This document shows positions 9,187-26,334 of a DNA stretch of 64,000 bases, one piece after another. Both the position numbers and the translations under genes were made by a program. The notes under the pieces were generated by a model, which saw nothing but the letters and a program-made list of their open reading frames with translations, was not told the origin of the DNA and searched no databases. Source of the DNA: Candidatus Mycolicibacterium alkanivorans (GTDB taxonomy: Bacteria > Actinomycetota > Actinomycetes > Mycobacteriales > Mycobacteriaceae); the NCBI RefSeq assembly GCF_022760805.1, contig NZ_JAIVFL010000001.1, forward strand, positions 620,001 to 684,000. Reading direction: 5' to 3'. How positions within the stretch are numbered: the stretch's first letter is position 1; each line of letters opens with the position of its first letter.

Positions 9187-9288
9187 TCAGTCACGGTCGT
9201 GCAGGGTGTGCCAGACTTCGCCGCGGCGGCCGATGCGCAGTGTTGCAGCGCCAGCGGCCAGGACCGCCAGCAGCAATGCGATCCTCAC
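9187..9288 (-). CDS. Small DLW-39-family-like protein between the tRNA genes
   Basis: 33 codons from GTG at 9288 to TGA at 9187, lying exactly between tRNA-Ile and tRNA-Ala on their strand. The product is VRIALLLAVLAAGAATLRIG followed by RRGEVWHTLHDRD. It has an N-terminal hydrophobic segment, then basic and acidic residues around a Trp, the shape of the actinobacterial DLW-39 small proteins, which occur at this locus. The usual D-L-W is E-V-W here. A GGGAGGG ribosome site lies just upstream. The function of the family is unknown. Confidence 0.6.
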   Translation of the reverse strand: MRIALLLAVLAAGAATLRIGRRGEVWHTLHDRD

Positions 9289-9317
9289 GGACGCCCTCCC
9301 CGTTGACCAGGACACCG

Positions 9318-9391
9318 TGGGCCTAGGAGGACTCGAACCTCCGACCTCTTCGTTATCAGCGAAGCGCTCTAACCGCCTGAGCTATAGGCCC
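9318..9391 (-). tRNA. tRNA-Ile (anticodon GAT)
   Basis: 74-nt cloverleaf on the minus strand. Acceptor GGGCCTA pairs with TAGGCCC, discriminator A. D-arm TAGCTCAGGCGGTTAGAGC; anticodon loop CTGATAA with GAT; T-arm GGAGGTTCGAGTCCTCC. It corresponds to ileT next to alaT downstream of gyrA in mycobacteria. Confidence 0.97.
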
Positions 9392-9461
9392 GTATTCGTC
9401 ATACGACCGAGCGACGAGATTACCGTACGCGCGGTGCTGCACCCAAACCGGTCGGTTCTCG

Positions 9462-10376
9462 TCAGTCCCGGTCGGCCAGGGTGACTTCGATGCCGCCGAC
9501 GATGTCGGTGCTCAGGTTGTAGATGAACGCACCGACGGTGGCCATCGCGGTCAGCAGCACGATGTTGACCAGACCGATCAGCGCCGCGCCCCCGAAGATC
9601 GTCCCGCTGGACACCAGCTCACCACCGCCGCCGCTGGTGTTGGTGAGCAGGTCGCCCACGTTGCTGTTGAGCTTGCTCCACACGCCCATCCCGCCGAGCA
9701 CCAGGTAGAGGAACGCCACAGCGATCATCCACACGAAGAACAGCGCCACCGACAGCAGCAGCGATACCTTCAATGCGCTCCACGGATCGATGTGGCGGAT
9801 CTGCATGCTGGCGCGCACGGGACCGCGCGCGCGGTTGGCGCCGACCTGGATCCGTGAGGACGGCCCAGCGGCCTTGGCGGGGCTCGACTCAGCGTTGGGC
9901 GGACGTTCCACGGGAGCTTTGCGCGGCTGGGTGGGCTTGGGCGGCGGCCCAGACAGGTCCGGCAGCTCGCTGGCATAGGCCTCGGGCCGCGCGAATTCGG
10001 TGCGCTCGGGACGCGTCCCCGGCCGGGCGGTCGGCGCCTCCGGTTCCTGGCGAGACTCCGGCCGGGGTGGCTGTCCGCCCAGCGTCGAGAGGTCGGGGGC
10101 GGCGGTGCCAGTGATGAACCGGTTCACCCGGGCCTCGATGCTCGGCGACGCTGGCGGTGCGGCCGGCCGAGGCTCGGGCCGGGCACCGGCGTCCGGGCCC
10201 GGTCGCGGTGGTGTCGCGCCCTGACGGGCACGAGTGGCGCCGCGCTGCCACGGCGGGACATCGCCGCCGTTGGCTCCGGCGGCGGGCCGGGCCGCGGCCG
10301 GGTCCACCAAGCCGTTCCCGTTGCCAGGGCCATCGCCCGGCCCGGGCTGACCCGGCTCGTTGGGTGCGCTCACCAC
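9462..10376 (-). CDS. DUF3566 membrane protein (Rv0007-type)
   Basis: 304 aa. The first 190 residues are low complexity, rich in Pro, Gly, Arg and Ala. The last 110 form the DUF3566 domain: [20 protein letters not shown] starts it, with two membrane segments ([22 protein letters not shown] and [21 protein letters not shown]) and the end [11 protein letters not shown]. The start is one of two adjacent GTG codons; the second, at 10373, lies better behind the GAGGAG site. It follows gyrA by 29 bp and is likely co-transcribed. Probably a divisome or envelope-associated protein, but its function is unproven. Confidence 0.87.
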   Translation of the reverse strand: MVSAPNEPGQPGPGDGPGNGNGLVDPAAARPAAGANGGDVPPWQRGATRARQGATPPRPGPDAGARPEPRPAAPPASPSIEARVNRFITGTAAPDLSTLGGQPPRPESRQEPEAPTARPGTRPERTEFARPEAYASELPDLSGPPPKPTQPRKAPVERPPNAESSPAKAAGPSSRIQVGANRARGPVRASMQIRHIDPWSALKVSLLLSVALFFVWMIAVAFLYLVLGGMGVWSKLNSNVGDLLTNTSGGGGELVSSGTIFGGAALIGLVNIVLLTAMATVGAFIYNLSTDIVGGIEVTLADRD

Positions 10377-10405
10377 CAGCTCCTCACCTGTTGCCCTCCG
10401 CCACG

Positions 10406-13507
<3,102 letters not shown>

Positions 13508-13533
13508 GTGATCCTCTTGTCCCTAGGGAAGGG

Positions 13534-15738
<2,205 letters not shown>

Positions 15739-15772
15739 TCACGTGGCTGTCAGCCGATCGTGGTAGTGGATC

Positions 15773-16339
15773 TCATCCGTAGGTGTCCCGGGGACCTCGC
15801 CCGGAGATGTGCAGCGGCCCCTTCCGCCATGACGGGGCGGTCGGGCCGGTGATTTTCAGCGCGGTAACCACACCGTCCCCGACCGCCGCAGCGATCTTGG
15901 CCAGCAGCTGTGCCTGCACCATCCGCAGCTGGGTGGCCCAGGCGGTCGACTCGGCGGTGATACTTAGGAGTCCGTCACGAAGCAGGGTGGGCTCGGCATG
16001 CTCGGCGATCTGCTCGCCGACCACCGTTGTCCACTGGGCGAACACCGTTCCTTCGGCGACGTGGGGCAGCCAGCCACGGCTCTTGGCCAGGTCAGCCGCC
16101 ACGGTGCCGAGCGGCTGCGGGTCGCGACGGTCCGGCCCTGGCCCCGACCAGGCGCGCCCACCCCCGCTACGTCGGTTTGTGCGCCGCTGATTCGGCGAGC
16201 GGCCACCGCGTCCGACCTCTTTACCCTGACTACGCGCCGCACCCCGGGCTTCCTCCAACGCACGGCGCACCAGATCCATCCCCGCCAGCCCACTGAGGTG
16301 CTCCGGCGGACCAGTCACCTCGTCGTCGGATTCGGTCAC
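15773..16339 (-). CDS. dciA: DciA-type DUF721 protein (Rv0004), replicative helicase partner
   Basis: 188 aa. A basic, Gly/Arg-rich N-terminal third is followed by the DUF721 (PF05258) domain: [39 protein letters not shown], then [17 protein letters not shown]. The invariant Trp of WTTVVG is present. In mycobacteria this protein binds the DnaB helicase and promotes its loading at the origin. Its start overlaps the recF stop (ATGA). Position between recF and gyrB is as in M. tuberculosis. Confidence 0.9.
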   Translation of the reverse strand: MTESDDEVTGPPEHLSGLAGMDLVRRALEEARGAARSQGKEVGRGGRSPNQRRTNRRSGGGRAWSGPGPDRRDPQPLGTVAADLAKSRGWLPHVAEGTVFAQWTTVVGEQIAEHAEPTLLRDGLLSITAESTAWATQLRMVQAQLLAKIAAAVGDGVVTALKITGPTAPSWRKGPLHISGRGPRDTYG

Positions 16340-17484
16340 GGAATCACCGCCGACGTGCGGCCACTGTCGTCATCGTGCAGTGCGATCCCGATCCGGGTGG
16401 CGTCCCAGTCCTCGGGGATGTCCTCCCCGACGGCGGCGGTGACCAGCACCTGCTCAGCGCCGGCGGCCACCCCGGCCAGCGCCCGGCGGCGCGCGGTGTC
16501 CAGTTCGGCGAACACATCGTCGAGAATCAGGACCGGTTCAGTGCCCTCGGTGCGCAGCAGCTCGTAAGCCGCCAGCCGCAGCGACAACGCCATCGACCAC
16601 GATTCACCGTGGCTGGCGAAGCCTTTGGCCGGCTGGTCACCGAGCCGCAGTTCGAGGTCGTCGCGGTGCGGACCCACCAGACACATCCCGCGCTCCAGTT
16701 CCGCGTCGCGCCGACGGGCCAGACCGGCCAGCAGTGCCGCCTCGAGGAATTCCACATTCTCGCCGTCGGCACCGGACAGTTCGACACTGCTGCGGTAACT
16801 GACCGCCGCCGGCCGCGACGCCGGCGCCAGCAGCTGGTATGCCTTCTCCAGCTCGGGTGCGAGCAGGTTGACCAGTTCGATGCGCGCGGCCATCAGCTCT
16901 GCCCCGTGTGCGGCCAGGTGCCCATCCCAGACATCGAGGGTGTCCAACACACCGTGGTCGCCCCGGAAGCGGGCTCCAGCAGCCGATTTCAGCAAGGCGG
17001 TGCGCTGTTTGAGGACCTTGTCGTAGTCCGCGCGTACCGCCGCGATGCGAGGGCGCCGAACCGCTGCGAGTTCGTCGAGATACCGGCGCCGTTCCCCGGG
17101 GTCCCCGCGAACCAGGGCCAGATCCTCGGGTGCGAACAGCACCGCGCGCACCGCTCCGACGATCTCGCGGGTGCTGCGCACCGGTGAGCGGTTCAGCCGT
17201 GCCTTGTTCGCCCGGCCCGCCGCGATCTCGATGTCGACAGCGAGTTCGCGTCCTTCGTTGACGACAATGGTCGAGACCACCGCGCGGTCCGCGCCCGCTC
17301 GGATCAACGGCGCGTCGGTGGCCACCCGATGTGAGCCGAGCGTCGCGCAATACCACAGTGCCTCAACGAGGTTCGTCTTTCCGTACCCGTTGGATCCGAC
17401 GAACACGGTCCGGCCCGGTGCCAACTCGAGGTCGACGTGAGCCCACGACCGGAAGTCGCGGAGCGCCAGGTGCCGGACGTACAT
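16336..17484 (-). CDS. recF: RecF, recombination mediator SMC-like ATPase
   Basis: 382 aa from ATG at 17484 ([19 protein letters not shown]); a 16-codon upstream extension is rejected because RecF proteins begin this way. Walker A is [16 protein letters not shown] (residues about 34-49), and the signature plus Walker B region reads [14 protein letters not shown] and [12 protein letters not shown]. It acts in recombinational repair at gaps together with RecO and RecR. It overlaps dciA by 4 bp and starts 10 bp after gnd. Confidence 0.96.
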   Translation of the reverse strand: MYVRHLALRDFRSWAHVDLELAPGRTVFVGSNGYGKTNLVEALWYCATLGSHRVATDAPLIRAGADRAVVSTIVVNEGRELAVDIEIAAGRANKARLNRSPVRSTREIVGAVRAVLFAPEDLALVRGDPGERRRYLDELAAVRRPRIAAVRADYDKVLKQRTALLKSAAGARFRGDHGVLDTLDVWDGHLAAHGAELMAARIELVNLLAPELEKAYQLLAPASRPAAVSYRSSVELSGADGENVEFLEAALLAGLARRRDAELERGMCLVGPHRDDLELRLGDQPAKGFASHGESWSMALSLRLAAYELLRTEGTEPVLILDDVFAELDTARRRALAGVAAGAEQVLVTAAVGEDIPEDWDATRIGIALHDDDSGRTSAVIP

Positions 17485-17494
17485 TCCCGAGCCG

Positions 17495-18388
17495 CTAACC
17501 GGACAACGGGACTCGCTTGACCGCGTGTCCACCGAATTGGTTACGCAGTGCCGACACCGCTTTCATGGTGGGCGAGTCGTCCTGCCGGGATGCGAACCGG
17601 GCGAACAGCGATGCGGCGATCACCGGCATCGGCACCCGGTGGTGGATGGCCTCTTCGACGGTCCAGCGGCCTTCACCGGAATCCTCGGTGAAACCGGAGA
17701 TATCGGCGAAATTCGGGTCCTCTTTGAGCGCCTTGGCTAGCAGCTGCTGCAGCCACGACCGCACGACCGTGCCGTTGGACCACGCCTGGATGACGGCCTG
17801 GGTGTCCTTGATCAGCGGCTCGGCGGCGAGCAGTTCGTATCCTTCGGCGTACGCCATCATCAGCCCGTACTCGATGCCGTTGTGCACCATCTTGGCGTAG
17901 TGGCCGGCGCCCACCGGGCCGGCGTGGACGAATCCGTCCGCGAGCTCACCGGGCGGACGCAGAGTTTCGAAGATCGGCATGACCCGCGCGATGTCCTCGT
18001 CGCTGCCACCCACCATCAGGCCGTAGCCCTCCGCCAAGCCCCACACCCCGCCGGACACGCCAGCGTCGACGAACGAAATGCCTTTCCTACCAAGGATTTC
18101 CGCGTGAGGGCCATCCTCGGTGAACCGGGAGTTGCCGCCGTCGACCACGAGGTCCCCGGGACTGAGGACCTCCGACAACGACGTGATGGTCTCATCGGTG
18201 ATGGGACCGGAAGGCACCATCACCCACACCACCCGCGGAGCGGTGAGCGCCTCGGCGAGCGCCGCCAGGCTCGGTACGTCGCTGACTTCCGGGCGCGGGT
18301 CATACCCGATGACCTGGTGGCCTCCCTCGCGCAACCGCTGACGCATGTTGAAGCCCATCTTGCCGAGGCCGACCAAACCCAATTGCAT
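17495..18388 (-). CDS. gnd: 6-phosphogluconate dehydrogenase, decarboxylating (short form)
   Basis: 297 aa, the size of the short NAD-linked class rather than the 470-aa form. N-terminal Rossmann motif [12 protein letters not shown]; signature [12 protein letters not shown]; the catalytic region [20 protein letters not shown] holds the Lys and Asn-Gly-Ile-Glu. It ends [15 protein letters not shown]. It oxidises 6-phosphogluconate to ribulose-5-phosphate and CO2 in the pentose phosphate pathway. An AGAGG site precedes the ATG. A gnd gene between dnaN and recF is found in fast-growing mycobacteria and is absent at this place in M. tuberculosis. Confidence 0.94.
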   Translation of the reverse strand: MQLGLVGLGKMGFNMRQRLREGGHQVIGYDPRPEVSDVPSLAALAEALTAPRVVWVMVPSGPITDETITSLSEVLSPGDLVVDGGNSRFTEDGPHAEILGRKGISFVDAGVSGGVWGLAEGYGLMVGGSDEDIARVMPIFETLRPPGELADGFVHAGPVGAGHYAKMVHNGIEYGLMMAYAEGYELLAAEPLIKDTQAVIQAWSNGTVVRSWLQQLLAKALKEDPNFADISGFTEDSGEGRWTVEEAIHHRVPMPVIAASLFARFASRQDDSPTMKAVSALRNQFGGHAVKRVPLSG

Positions 18389-18413
18389 GTGTGTGCCTCT
18401 TTCGTTGCCGCGG

Positions 18414-19607
18414 TCAGCCGGGCAGGCGCACCGGCATCAGCAGATATACGTAATCCGTCTGAACGGCCGGAAACGGCCCACTGCCCTCTGCCTGACCATC
18501 ATCGCCCGCGGGCCGCAGCACCGCAGGACGACTCGGCGTGGTGAACCCGAACGTCACCCGATCCGAATGGAGCGAACCGAGTCCATCGGTCAGGTATGTC
18601 GGGTTAAACGCGATGATCAGCGGCTCACCGGCGAACTCCACCGGCAGATCCTCCTCGGCGCGGCCCACATCGTCGGCCCCGGCCGACAGGTGCAACACAC
18701 CATCGCTGAACTCCATCCGAATCTGAGCGCCGCGGTCGGCGACCAGCGCCACACGCTTGATCGCCTCGGTCAGTTCGGCCACACCGATAGTGGCGATCGC
18801 AGTGTGCTCGCTGGGCAGCAGTTGACGAAACTTCGGGAACTCGGCATCGAGCAGACGGGTGGTGCTGCGCTTTCCGGCGCTGCGAATACCCAACAAGCCT
18901 TCCTTGCCGACTGCGGACCCCGCACCGAGGGCCAGGTGTACTTCGGAACCGGAGATGCCGGCCTTGGCCGCCTCGGCGAGGGTCTTGGCCGGGACCAGCA
19001 CCGCCGCCTCCAGGCTCGGCGAGGACGTCGACCAGGTCAGCTCGCGAACGGCCAGCCGGAACCGGTCGGTGGCGGCCAAAACAACTGTCTCACCGGAAAT
19101 CTCCACGCGAATCCCGGTCAGCATGGGCAGGGTGTCGTCTTTGCCGGCGGCTACCGCGACCTGGCCGATGGCCTCGCCGAACAGATCCGTGGAGATCACA
19201 CCGGTCTCCTCGGGCAGCGAGGGCAGCGACGGGTAGTCCTCGACGGCCATTGTGGGCAACGAGAAACGGGCGCTGCCGCAGGTCAGCGACACCCGGGTGC
19301 CCTCGACTGTGACGTCGACCGGTTTGGCGGGCAATGCCCTGGTGATGTCAGACAGCAGCCGCCCTGAGACCAAAACGCTTCCGGGAGAAGCGATTTCGGC
19401 AGGTACCTGGACCTCAGCGGAGACCTCGTAGTCGAAACCGGAGATGGTCAGCCCGTGCTCGGTACCGGTGAGCAACACGCCAGCCAGAACCGGCACCGTC
19501 GGGCGCGTCGGCAGGTTACGAGCCACCCAGGCCACCGCATCGGCGAAGTCTTCCCGCACCAGGCGAACCTTCAAGTCGGAGCCAACCGTCGTCGTCGCCA
19601 CGTCCAT
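18414..19607 (-). CDS. dnaN: DNA polymerase III beta sliding clamp
   Basis: 397 aa, starting [20 protein letters not shown] and ending [12 protein letters not shown], the conserved clamp C-terminus. Three clamp domains fit the length; internal signatures include [12 protein letters not shown] and [20 protein letters not shown]. It forms the dimeric ring tethering DNA polymerases. A GAAGGGA site precedes the ATG. Upstream lies the oriC-containing intergenic region. Confidence 0.97.
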   Translation of the reverse strand: MDVATTTVGSDLKVRLVREDFADAVAWVARNLPTRPTVPVLAGVLLTGTEHGLTISGFDYEVSAEVQVPAEIASPGSVLVSGRLLSDITRALPAKPVDVTVEGTRVSLTCGSARFSLPTMAVEDYPSLPSLPEETGVISTDLFGEAIGQVAVAAGKDDTLPMLTGIRVEISGETVVLAATDRFRLAVRELTWSTSSPSLEAAVLVPAKTLAEAAKAGISGSEVHLALGAGSAVGKEGLLGIRSAGKRSTTRLLDAEFPKFRQLLPSEHTAIATIGVAELTEAIKRVALVADRGAQIRMEFSDGVLHLSAGADDVGRAEEDLPVEFAGEPLIIAFNPTYLTDGLGSLHSDRVTFGFTTPSRPAVLRPAGDDGQAEGSGPFPAVQTDYVYLLMPVRLPG

Positions 19608-20117
19608 AGTGTCCCTTCATCACGCGAAACCCGCAGACCCACTGCTCAGTGACGTGCCGGAGCACGGTGCCCGCGTGGTCTGTGAGCGACGGCCGCGGAA
19701 CGGCAGTCAGAACAACAACCGTAGAGCGTCGGACGCCGTCTTGAAAGCTAATCGATTGGGGCGACAGAACCACCCGGGGAGGTTCCGGCCGGCGCTGTGC
19801 ATCGGTTTTCCCCAGGCCCTTCTTTCGAAGGAATCTCCAGGGATAGAGATCGGCAATAGTAATAGGGGCTGTGCAAGTTGTGGATGACAGCGTTGAAGAC
19901 CTGCTCGGGTGTAGCGCGGGGATGTGAGTGGTTTGTGCATGCCAGGTGGTGTTGGTGCGCTGCGGTGTGGATATCACCGGATTGTTCAGGGTCATCCCGT
20001 GGTCTTCGGTGGTGATGCCCGGCGTTGTCCACAGCGCCATCCACAGGAACCGGTGTGGCCACTGATACTGATGCGGTCAAAGTTTTTGGACCGCAGGGAA
20101 AGAAATTCCCGGAAATT
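19608..20117 (-). other. Chromosome replication origin oriC (dnaA-dnaN intergenic region)
   Basis: 510 bp without a gene between dnaN and dnaA, the standard mycobacterial oriC position. DnaA-box-like sites: TTGTCCACA at 20025-20033, CCATCCACA at 20037-20045, TGTGGATAT at 19966-19974 and TGTGGATGA at 19879-19887. A weaker TGTGGCCAC lies near 20054. The 19820-19870 stretch is comparatively A/T-rich (AATAGTAATAGG) and could be the unwinding element. The region should also carry the dnaN promoter. I see no convincing ORF in it. Confidence 0.85.
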
Positions 20118-20119
20118 TC
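20073..20119 (-). terminator. Two small inverted repeats at the 3' end of dnaA
   Basis: GCGGTC (20073-20078) pairs with GACCGC (20089-20094) around a 10-nt A/T-rich loop. GAAATT (20102-20107) pairs with AATTTC (20114-20119) and overlaps the dnaA stop codon. They could form the dnaA terminator, or serve as an A/T-rich element of oriC; the sequence does not distinguish these. Confidence 0.4.
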
Positions 20120-21614
20120 AGCGCTTGGAGCGCTGGCGGATGCGGGTGGTGAGTTCTTTGACGGTATCGAACACCTCGCGCCGGCATGCCATTTCGTTGA
20201 GGATTTTCTTCTGGGCGTACATGACGGTCGTGTGATCGCGACCGAACGCCTGGCCGATCTTGGGCAGTGAGAGGTCGGTGAGTTCACGGCACAGGTACAT
20301 CGCGATCTGGCGGGACTGGGCCAGCGCCCTGGTCTTGCCGGGGCCGCGGAGCTCCTCGACGGTGGTGTCGAAGTACTCGGCCGTGGCCGCCATTATGGTG
20401 GCCGCGCTGATCTGCATGGTGCCGGCGTCGGCGATCAGGTCGCGCAACACGATCTCGGCCAGAGCCTTGTCGATCGGCTGTTTGTTGAGCGATGCGAAGG
20501 CGGTGACCCGGATCAGCGCGCCCTCAAGTTCGCGTATGTTTCGCTCGATGCTGCTGGCGATGAGCTCGAGGACGTCGTCGGGGACGTCGAGCCGTTCCAT
20601 CTGGGCCTTCTTGCGCAGAATGGCGATGCGGGTTTCCAGCTCAGGTGGCTGGACATCGGTGATCAATCCCCATTCGAACCGGGTTCGCAACCGGTCCTCG
20701 AGGGTGGCCAGCTGTTTGGGCGGCCGGTCGGAGGAGATCACAATCTGCTTGTTCGCGTTGTGCAGCGTGTTGAAGGTGTGGAAGAACTCCTCCTGGATGC
20801 CTTCCTTGCCCTCGATGAACTGGATGTCGTCGACCAGCAGCACGTCGATGTCGCGGTAGCTGCGCTTGAACGCCACCTTGCGGTCGTCGCGCAGCGAGTT
20901 GATGAAGTCGTTGGTGAATTCCTCGGTCGAGACGTACTTCACCCGCATACCGGGAAACAACCGCTGGGCGTAGTTGCCGGCCGCGTGCAGCAGGTGTGTC
21001 TTGCCCAGTCCGGACTCACCCCAGATGAACAAGGGGTTGTACGCCCGGGCGGGAGCTTCAGCAATCGCCAGCGCGGCGGCGTGAGCGAAACGATTCGACG
21101 CACCGATGACGAAGGTGTCAAAGGTGTACCGGCGGTTGAGACTCGTGGCGGGCGAGTCGGCGGAGGTGTTGCTGCGTGGCCGCTCGGTGAAGTAGGACGG
21201 CCAACTTTCGTGGGCGCTGGCCAGGGCTTCACGGTCCTCGTCGACCTCGTCGAGATCTGATTCGGCGGCCGGCGGATCCGGTCCGGAGCCGTCGTCGTCG
21301 TCTTCGGGTGGTGCGATCCGCACGCCGAGCTCGACCCGCTGGCCAAGTCGGCGACTGAGCGCGTCGACGATCTGGGTGCGCAGGTGACGCTCGATCTCGT
21401 TTTGCACGAAGCTGCTCGGAACCGACAGCAGTGCGAAGCCCTCGACGATGGTCAACGGCCGAACCAGCTTCAGCCAGGCTCTTTGTTGTGGTGTCAGGCG
21501 CCAATCGGCGGCGGAGCCGTTGCTCCCGGGGGAGTCGATGCAGGAGTCACCGTTGAGTTCAGTGACCACCGAACTCCACACTGTGGCAAATCCGGAACCG
21601 GGATCATCGGTCAA
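20118..21614 (-). CDS. dnaA: Chromosomal replication initiator protein DnaA
   Basis: 498 aa from TTG at 21614 ([17 protein letters not shown]). The M. tuberculosis gene also starts with TTG at this place, and AGGGGGA lies 8 nt upstream; earlier TTG codons at 21635 and 21620 are less well placed. Domain I is at the N-terminus, then an acidic variable linker. AAA+ domain III has Walker [10 protein letters not shown] and Walker [11 protein letters not shown]. Domain IV carries the DNA-binding signature [14 protein letters not shown]. It binds DnaA boxes and opens oriC. DnaA boxes also lie in its upstream region, suggesting autoregulation. Confidence 0.97.
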   Translation of the reverse strand: MTDDPGSGFATVWSSVVTELNGDSCIDSPGSNGSAADWRLTPQQRAWLKLVRPLTIVEGFALLSVPSSFVQNEIERHLRTQIVDALSRRLGQRVELGVRIAPPEDDDDGSGPDPPAAESDLDEVDEDREALASAHESWPSYFTERPRSNTSADSPATSLNRRYTFDTFVIGASNRFAHAAALAIAEAPARAYNPLFIWGESGLGKTHLLHAAGNYAQRLFPGMRVKYVSTEEFTNDFINSLRDDRKVAFKRSYRDIDVLLVDDIQFIEGKEGIQEEFFHTFNTLHNANKQIVISSDRPPKQLATLEDRLRTRFEWGLITDVQPPELETRIAILRKKAQMERLDVPDDVLELIASSIERNIRELEGALIRVTAFASLNKQPIDKALAEIVLRDLIADAGTMQISAATIMAATAEYFDTTVEELRGPGKTRALAQSRQIAMYLCRELTDLSLPKIGQAFGRDHTTVMYAQKKILNEMACRREVFDTVKELTTRIRQRSKR

Positions 21615-21668
21615 CGACAAATCCCCCTGGTCCAAGGTCTGGCAATAAACGAACGGGCCGACGGCATA

Positions 21669-21700
21669 CTATCCACAAAGTTATCCACAGCTGTGGACAG
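21669..21700. promoter_or_regulatory. DnaA-box cluster upstream of dnaA
   Basis: Three boxes: CTATCCACA (21669-21677), perfect TTATCCACA (21681-21689), and TGTGGACAG (21692-21700) in inverse orientation. The last two create the 14-bp palindrome TCCACAGCTGTGGA (21684-21697). The minus-strand hexamer TAGTAT (21666-21671), a possible dnaA -10, overlaps the first box. The arrangement fits autoregulation of dnaA or an extra origin element. Confidence 0.7.
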
Positions 21701-21988
21701 AACAGGCGCCCTCATCTCGCAGCATATCGGCGGAGGGTGTCGGGGTTAGCGGGTGATCGATCCAGTCAAACGATGTTGTCTGGACAGCCCGTCGACCGAG
21801 CCCCCTGCTTTGGTGTTCCGGTGCCGCTTCGAACTGAAACGGCTTTGGCAGAAGCTAACAGCTTTCCCGGCGGCTGCCAACCGTTCTGCAGCATTGCGAT
21901 GGAGTGGATTTTGCGCTACCGCGGCCGCGGAGTGACGGTTGTGACGGTTGTGAATCCCTGCGTCGCCAGCAGGGTATGACTAGGCGGT

Positions 21989-22017
21989 TTGACCAGGCGA
22001 AGTGACATCAGTACCCT
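21989..22017 (+). promoter_or_regulatory. SigA-type promoter for rpmH-rnpA
   Basis: TTGACC (21989-21994), 17-bp spacer, TACCCT (22012-22017). This gives an mRNA leader of about 160 nt before rpmH. The remaining 21701-21988 stretch of the dnaA-rpmH gap shows no supported gene. Confidence 0.55.
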
Positions 22018-22182
22018 CGAACAGTCGCCCGTACGTCGGCGATACGGCTGCGATCGGATCCTCCGGGGCCGCGCCGGTTACGAGCGAGACCAGAGCTTAC
22101 CAACGGCAGTCGCGTTCGCCCGGGTACACCTTCGGCGTGTACACCGGTCGGCGACCGTCAGACGCAATGAGGAGAGACAGTC

Positions 22183-22326
22183 GTGGCCAAGGGCAAGCGG
22201 ACCTTTCAGCCGAACAACCGGCGCCGGGCGCGGGTTCACGGTTTCCGGCTGCGCATGCGCACGCGCGCCGGGCGTGCCATCGTGTCCGACCGGCGCCGCA
22301 AGGGTCGTCGTTCACTGACTGCCTGA
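22183..22326 (+). CDS. rpmH: 50S ribosomal protein L34
   Basis: 47 aa from GTG at 22183, preceded by GAGGAGAGA. The product has the invariant L34 core [18 protein letters not shown], then [12 protein letters not shown] and a basic tail [11 protein letters not shown]. It is a small, highly basic component of the large ribosomal subunit. First gene of the rpmH-rnpA-yidD-yidC-khpB-rsmG-parAB run. Confidence 0.97.
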   Translation: MAKGKRTFQPNNRRRARVHGFRLRMRTRAGRAIVSDRRRKGRRSLTA

Positions 22327-22343
22327 TCCACGGATCACGCGGC

Positions 22344-22694
22344 GTGCTCCCGGCTCAGTACCGGATGAGACGGTCTGCGGAGTTCGGCGCCACGGTCAAA
22401 CACGGGGTGCGAGCGGTGCAGCCGGATATCGTCGTGCACGCACGACGTGACGGTGACGGCGGTCCGCGCATCGGACTGGTGGTGGCCAAGTCGGTCGGGT
22501 CCGCGGTGCTTCGGCATCGGGTGGCGCGCCGCCTTCGACATGTGGCGCGCACCTTAGTTCCTGAACTCGATCCGGGGGATCGGGTGGTCATCCGCGCGTT
22601 GCCCAGCAGTCGCTACGCAAATTCGGCGCGGTTGGAGAAACAGCTGCGTACCGGGTTGCGACGCACGCACGAATTGACGGAGAAGAACCGGTGA
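22344..22694 (+). CDS. rnpA: Ribonuclease P protein component
   Basis: 116 aa from GTG at 22344 ([18 protein letters not shown]). The RNase P protein signature is [19 protein letters not shown], followed by [14 protein letters not shown]. It binds the RNase P RNA and assists 5' maturation of tRNA precursors. The gene starts 17 bp after rpmH, and its stop overlaps the yidD GTG by 4 bp. Confidence 0.94.
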   Translation: MLPAQYRMRRSAEFGATVKHGVRAVQPDIVVHARRDGDGGPRIGLVVAKSVGSAVLRHRVARRLRHVARTLVPELDPGDRVVIRALPSSRYANSARLEKQLRTGLRRTHELTEKNR

Positions 22695-22999
22695 GTGAGC
22701 AGAGGTGGTCCACCTGGGCCCGGATGCTCCCGGTGCGCGGGCTGGTCTTCCTCATCGAGTTGTACCGCCATACCATCTCGCCGCTGCGGCTGCCTACGTG
22801 CCGGTTCACCCCGACGTGTAGTCAGTACGCGGTTGATGCGCTGACTGAGTACGGCTTGATCCGGGGCAGCTGGCTGACCCTGGTCCGGCTTGCGAAGTGT
22901 GGTCCGTGGCATCGGGGAGGATGGGATCCGATCCCAGACCGGCACGCACCGCCCAGCGACAGCTGCGTGGAATCCGACGCCAGGAGCGCACATGTTTAA
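22691..22999 (+). CDS. yidD: YidD, membrane protein insertion efficiency factor (UPF0161)
   Basis: 102 aa with GTG start. The conserved core is [19 protein letters not shown], then [16 protein letters not shown] and [13 protein letters not shown], including the three family cysteines. It is a small membrane-associated protein helping YidC insertion. It overlaps rnpA at the start and yidC by 8 bp at the end. Confidence 0.94.
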   Translation: MSEQRWSTWARMLPVRGLVFLIELYRHTISPLRLPTCRFTPTCSQYAVDALTEYGLIRGSWLTLVRLAKCGPWHRGGWDPIPDRHAPPSDSCVESDARSAHV

Positions 23000-24053
23000 C
23001 TGGTTCAGCCTCGACTTCGTCTACTACCCGGTGTCGGGCATCATGTGGCTCTGGTACAAGCTGTTCGCCCTGATTCTCGGACCGTCGAACTTCTTCGCGT
23101 GGGCGTTGTCGGTGATGTTCCTGGTGTTCAGCCTGCGCGCGCTGCTCTACAAGCCGTTCGTCCGCCAGATCCGCACCACCCGGCAGATGCAGGAGCTGCA
23201 GCCCCAGATCAAGGCGTTGCAGAAGAAGTACGGCAAGGACCGCCAGCGGATGGCGCTGGAAATGCAGAAGCTGCAACGTGAGCACGGCTTCAACCCGATC
23301 CTCGGCTGCTTGCCCATGCTGGCGCAGATTCCGGTGTTCCTGGGCCTGTATCACGTCCTGCGTTCGTTCAACCGCACCCAGGGTGGGTTCGGTCAGCCGA
23401 AGCTGTCCGTCGAACTCAACCGCGCCACAGGCAACTATGTGTTCAACCCGACCGATGTCGGGCATTTCCTGGACGCGAACCTGTTCGGCGCTCCGCTGGG
23501 AGCCAGCATGATCCAGACGACCGGTCTGGATGCGTTCACCGAATTCAGCCGACCGGCGGTGATCGCCGTCGGGGTTCCGCTGATGATCCTGGCCGGCATC
23601 GCCACCTACTTCAACAGCCGGGCCTCGGTGGCGCGCCAGAGTCCGGAAGCCGCGGCCAACCCGCAGACCGCGATGATGAACAAGCTCGCGCTGTACGTGT
23701 TCCCGCTCGGTGTTGTGGTGGGCGGCCCGTTCCTGCCGATCGCGATCATCATCTACTGGGTCTCGAACAACATCTGGACCTTCGGCCAGCAGCACGTGGT
23801 GTTCACTCGGATCGAGAAGGAAGAAGAAGCCAAGAAGGAAGAGGCGCTGGCTCGCCGATCGGCGAATGCGCCGGCGCCTGGAGCCAAGCCCACCAAGCCG
23901 AAGAAGGGCGCTTCCGCGGCGACCGATGGCGAGGCGGACGACGACACCGCCACCGTGGCCGACGACGAGACGAGCGAGGCGAGCCCGGACACCGCGACCA
24001 AGCCGGCGGCGACGCCGCGGCCCGGGGCGCGACCCAAGAAACGTAAGCGCTGA
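22992..24053 (+). CDS. yidC: YidC/Oxa1 membrane protein insertase
   Basis: 353 aa from ATG at 22992 ([19 protein letters not shown]); the frame is open upstream through yidD but the ATG gives the family N-terminus. YidC core: [20 protein letters not shown], the coiled stretch [20 protein letters not shown], then [20 protein letters not shown] and later hydrophobic segments. The C-terminal 80 residues are charged and Ala/Lys/Pro-rich, ending KKRKR, as expected for ribosome contact. It inserts inner-membrane proteins with or without SecYEG. Confidence 0.95.
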   Translation: MFNWFSLDFVYYPVSGIMWLWYKLFALILGPSNFFAWALSVMFLVFSLRALLYKPFVRQIRTTRQMQELQPQIKALQKKYGKDRQRMALEMQKLQREHGFNPILGCLPMLAQIPVFLGLYHVLRSFNRTQGGFGQPKLSVELNRATGNYVFNPTDVGHFLDANLFGAPLGASMIQTTGLDAFTEFSRPAVIAVGVPLMILAGIATYFNSRASVARQSPEAAANPQTAMMNKLALYVFPLGVVVGGPFLPIAIIIYWVSNNIWTFGQQHVVFTRIEKEEEAKKEEALARRSANAPAPGAKPTKPKKGASAATDGEADDDTATVADDETSEASPDTATKPAATPRPGARPKKRKR

Positions 24054-24086
24054 CCGGACTCGATCCGGGTGGAAGAGGAGAGACAC

Positions 24087-26330
<2,244 letters not shown>

Positions 26331-26334
<4 letters not shown>

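Noticed and set aside
20676-20692. SOS-box-like TCGAACCGGGTTCG inside dnaA
   Set aside because: The spacer between half-sites is 3 nt instead of 4 and it lies deep in coding sequence.
22002-22343. Extension of rnpA upstream through the rpmH region
   Set aside because: It overlaps all of rpmH in another frame; the RnpA family begins at the GTG at 22344.
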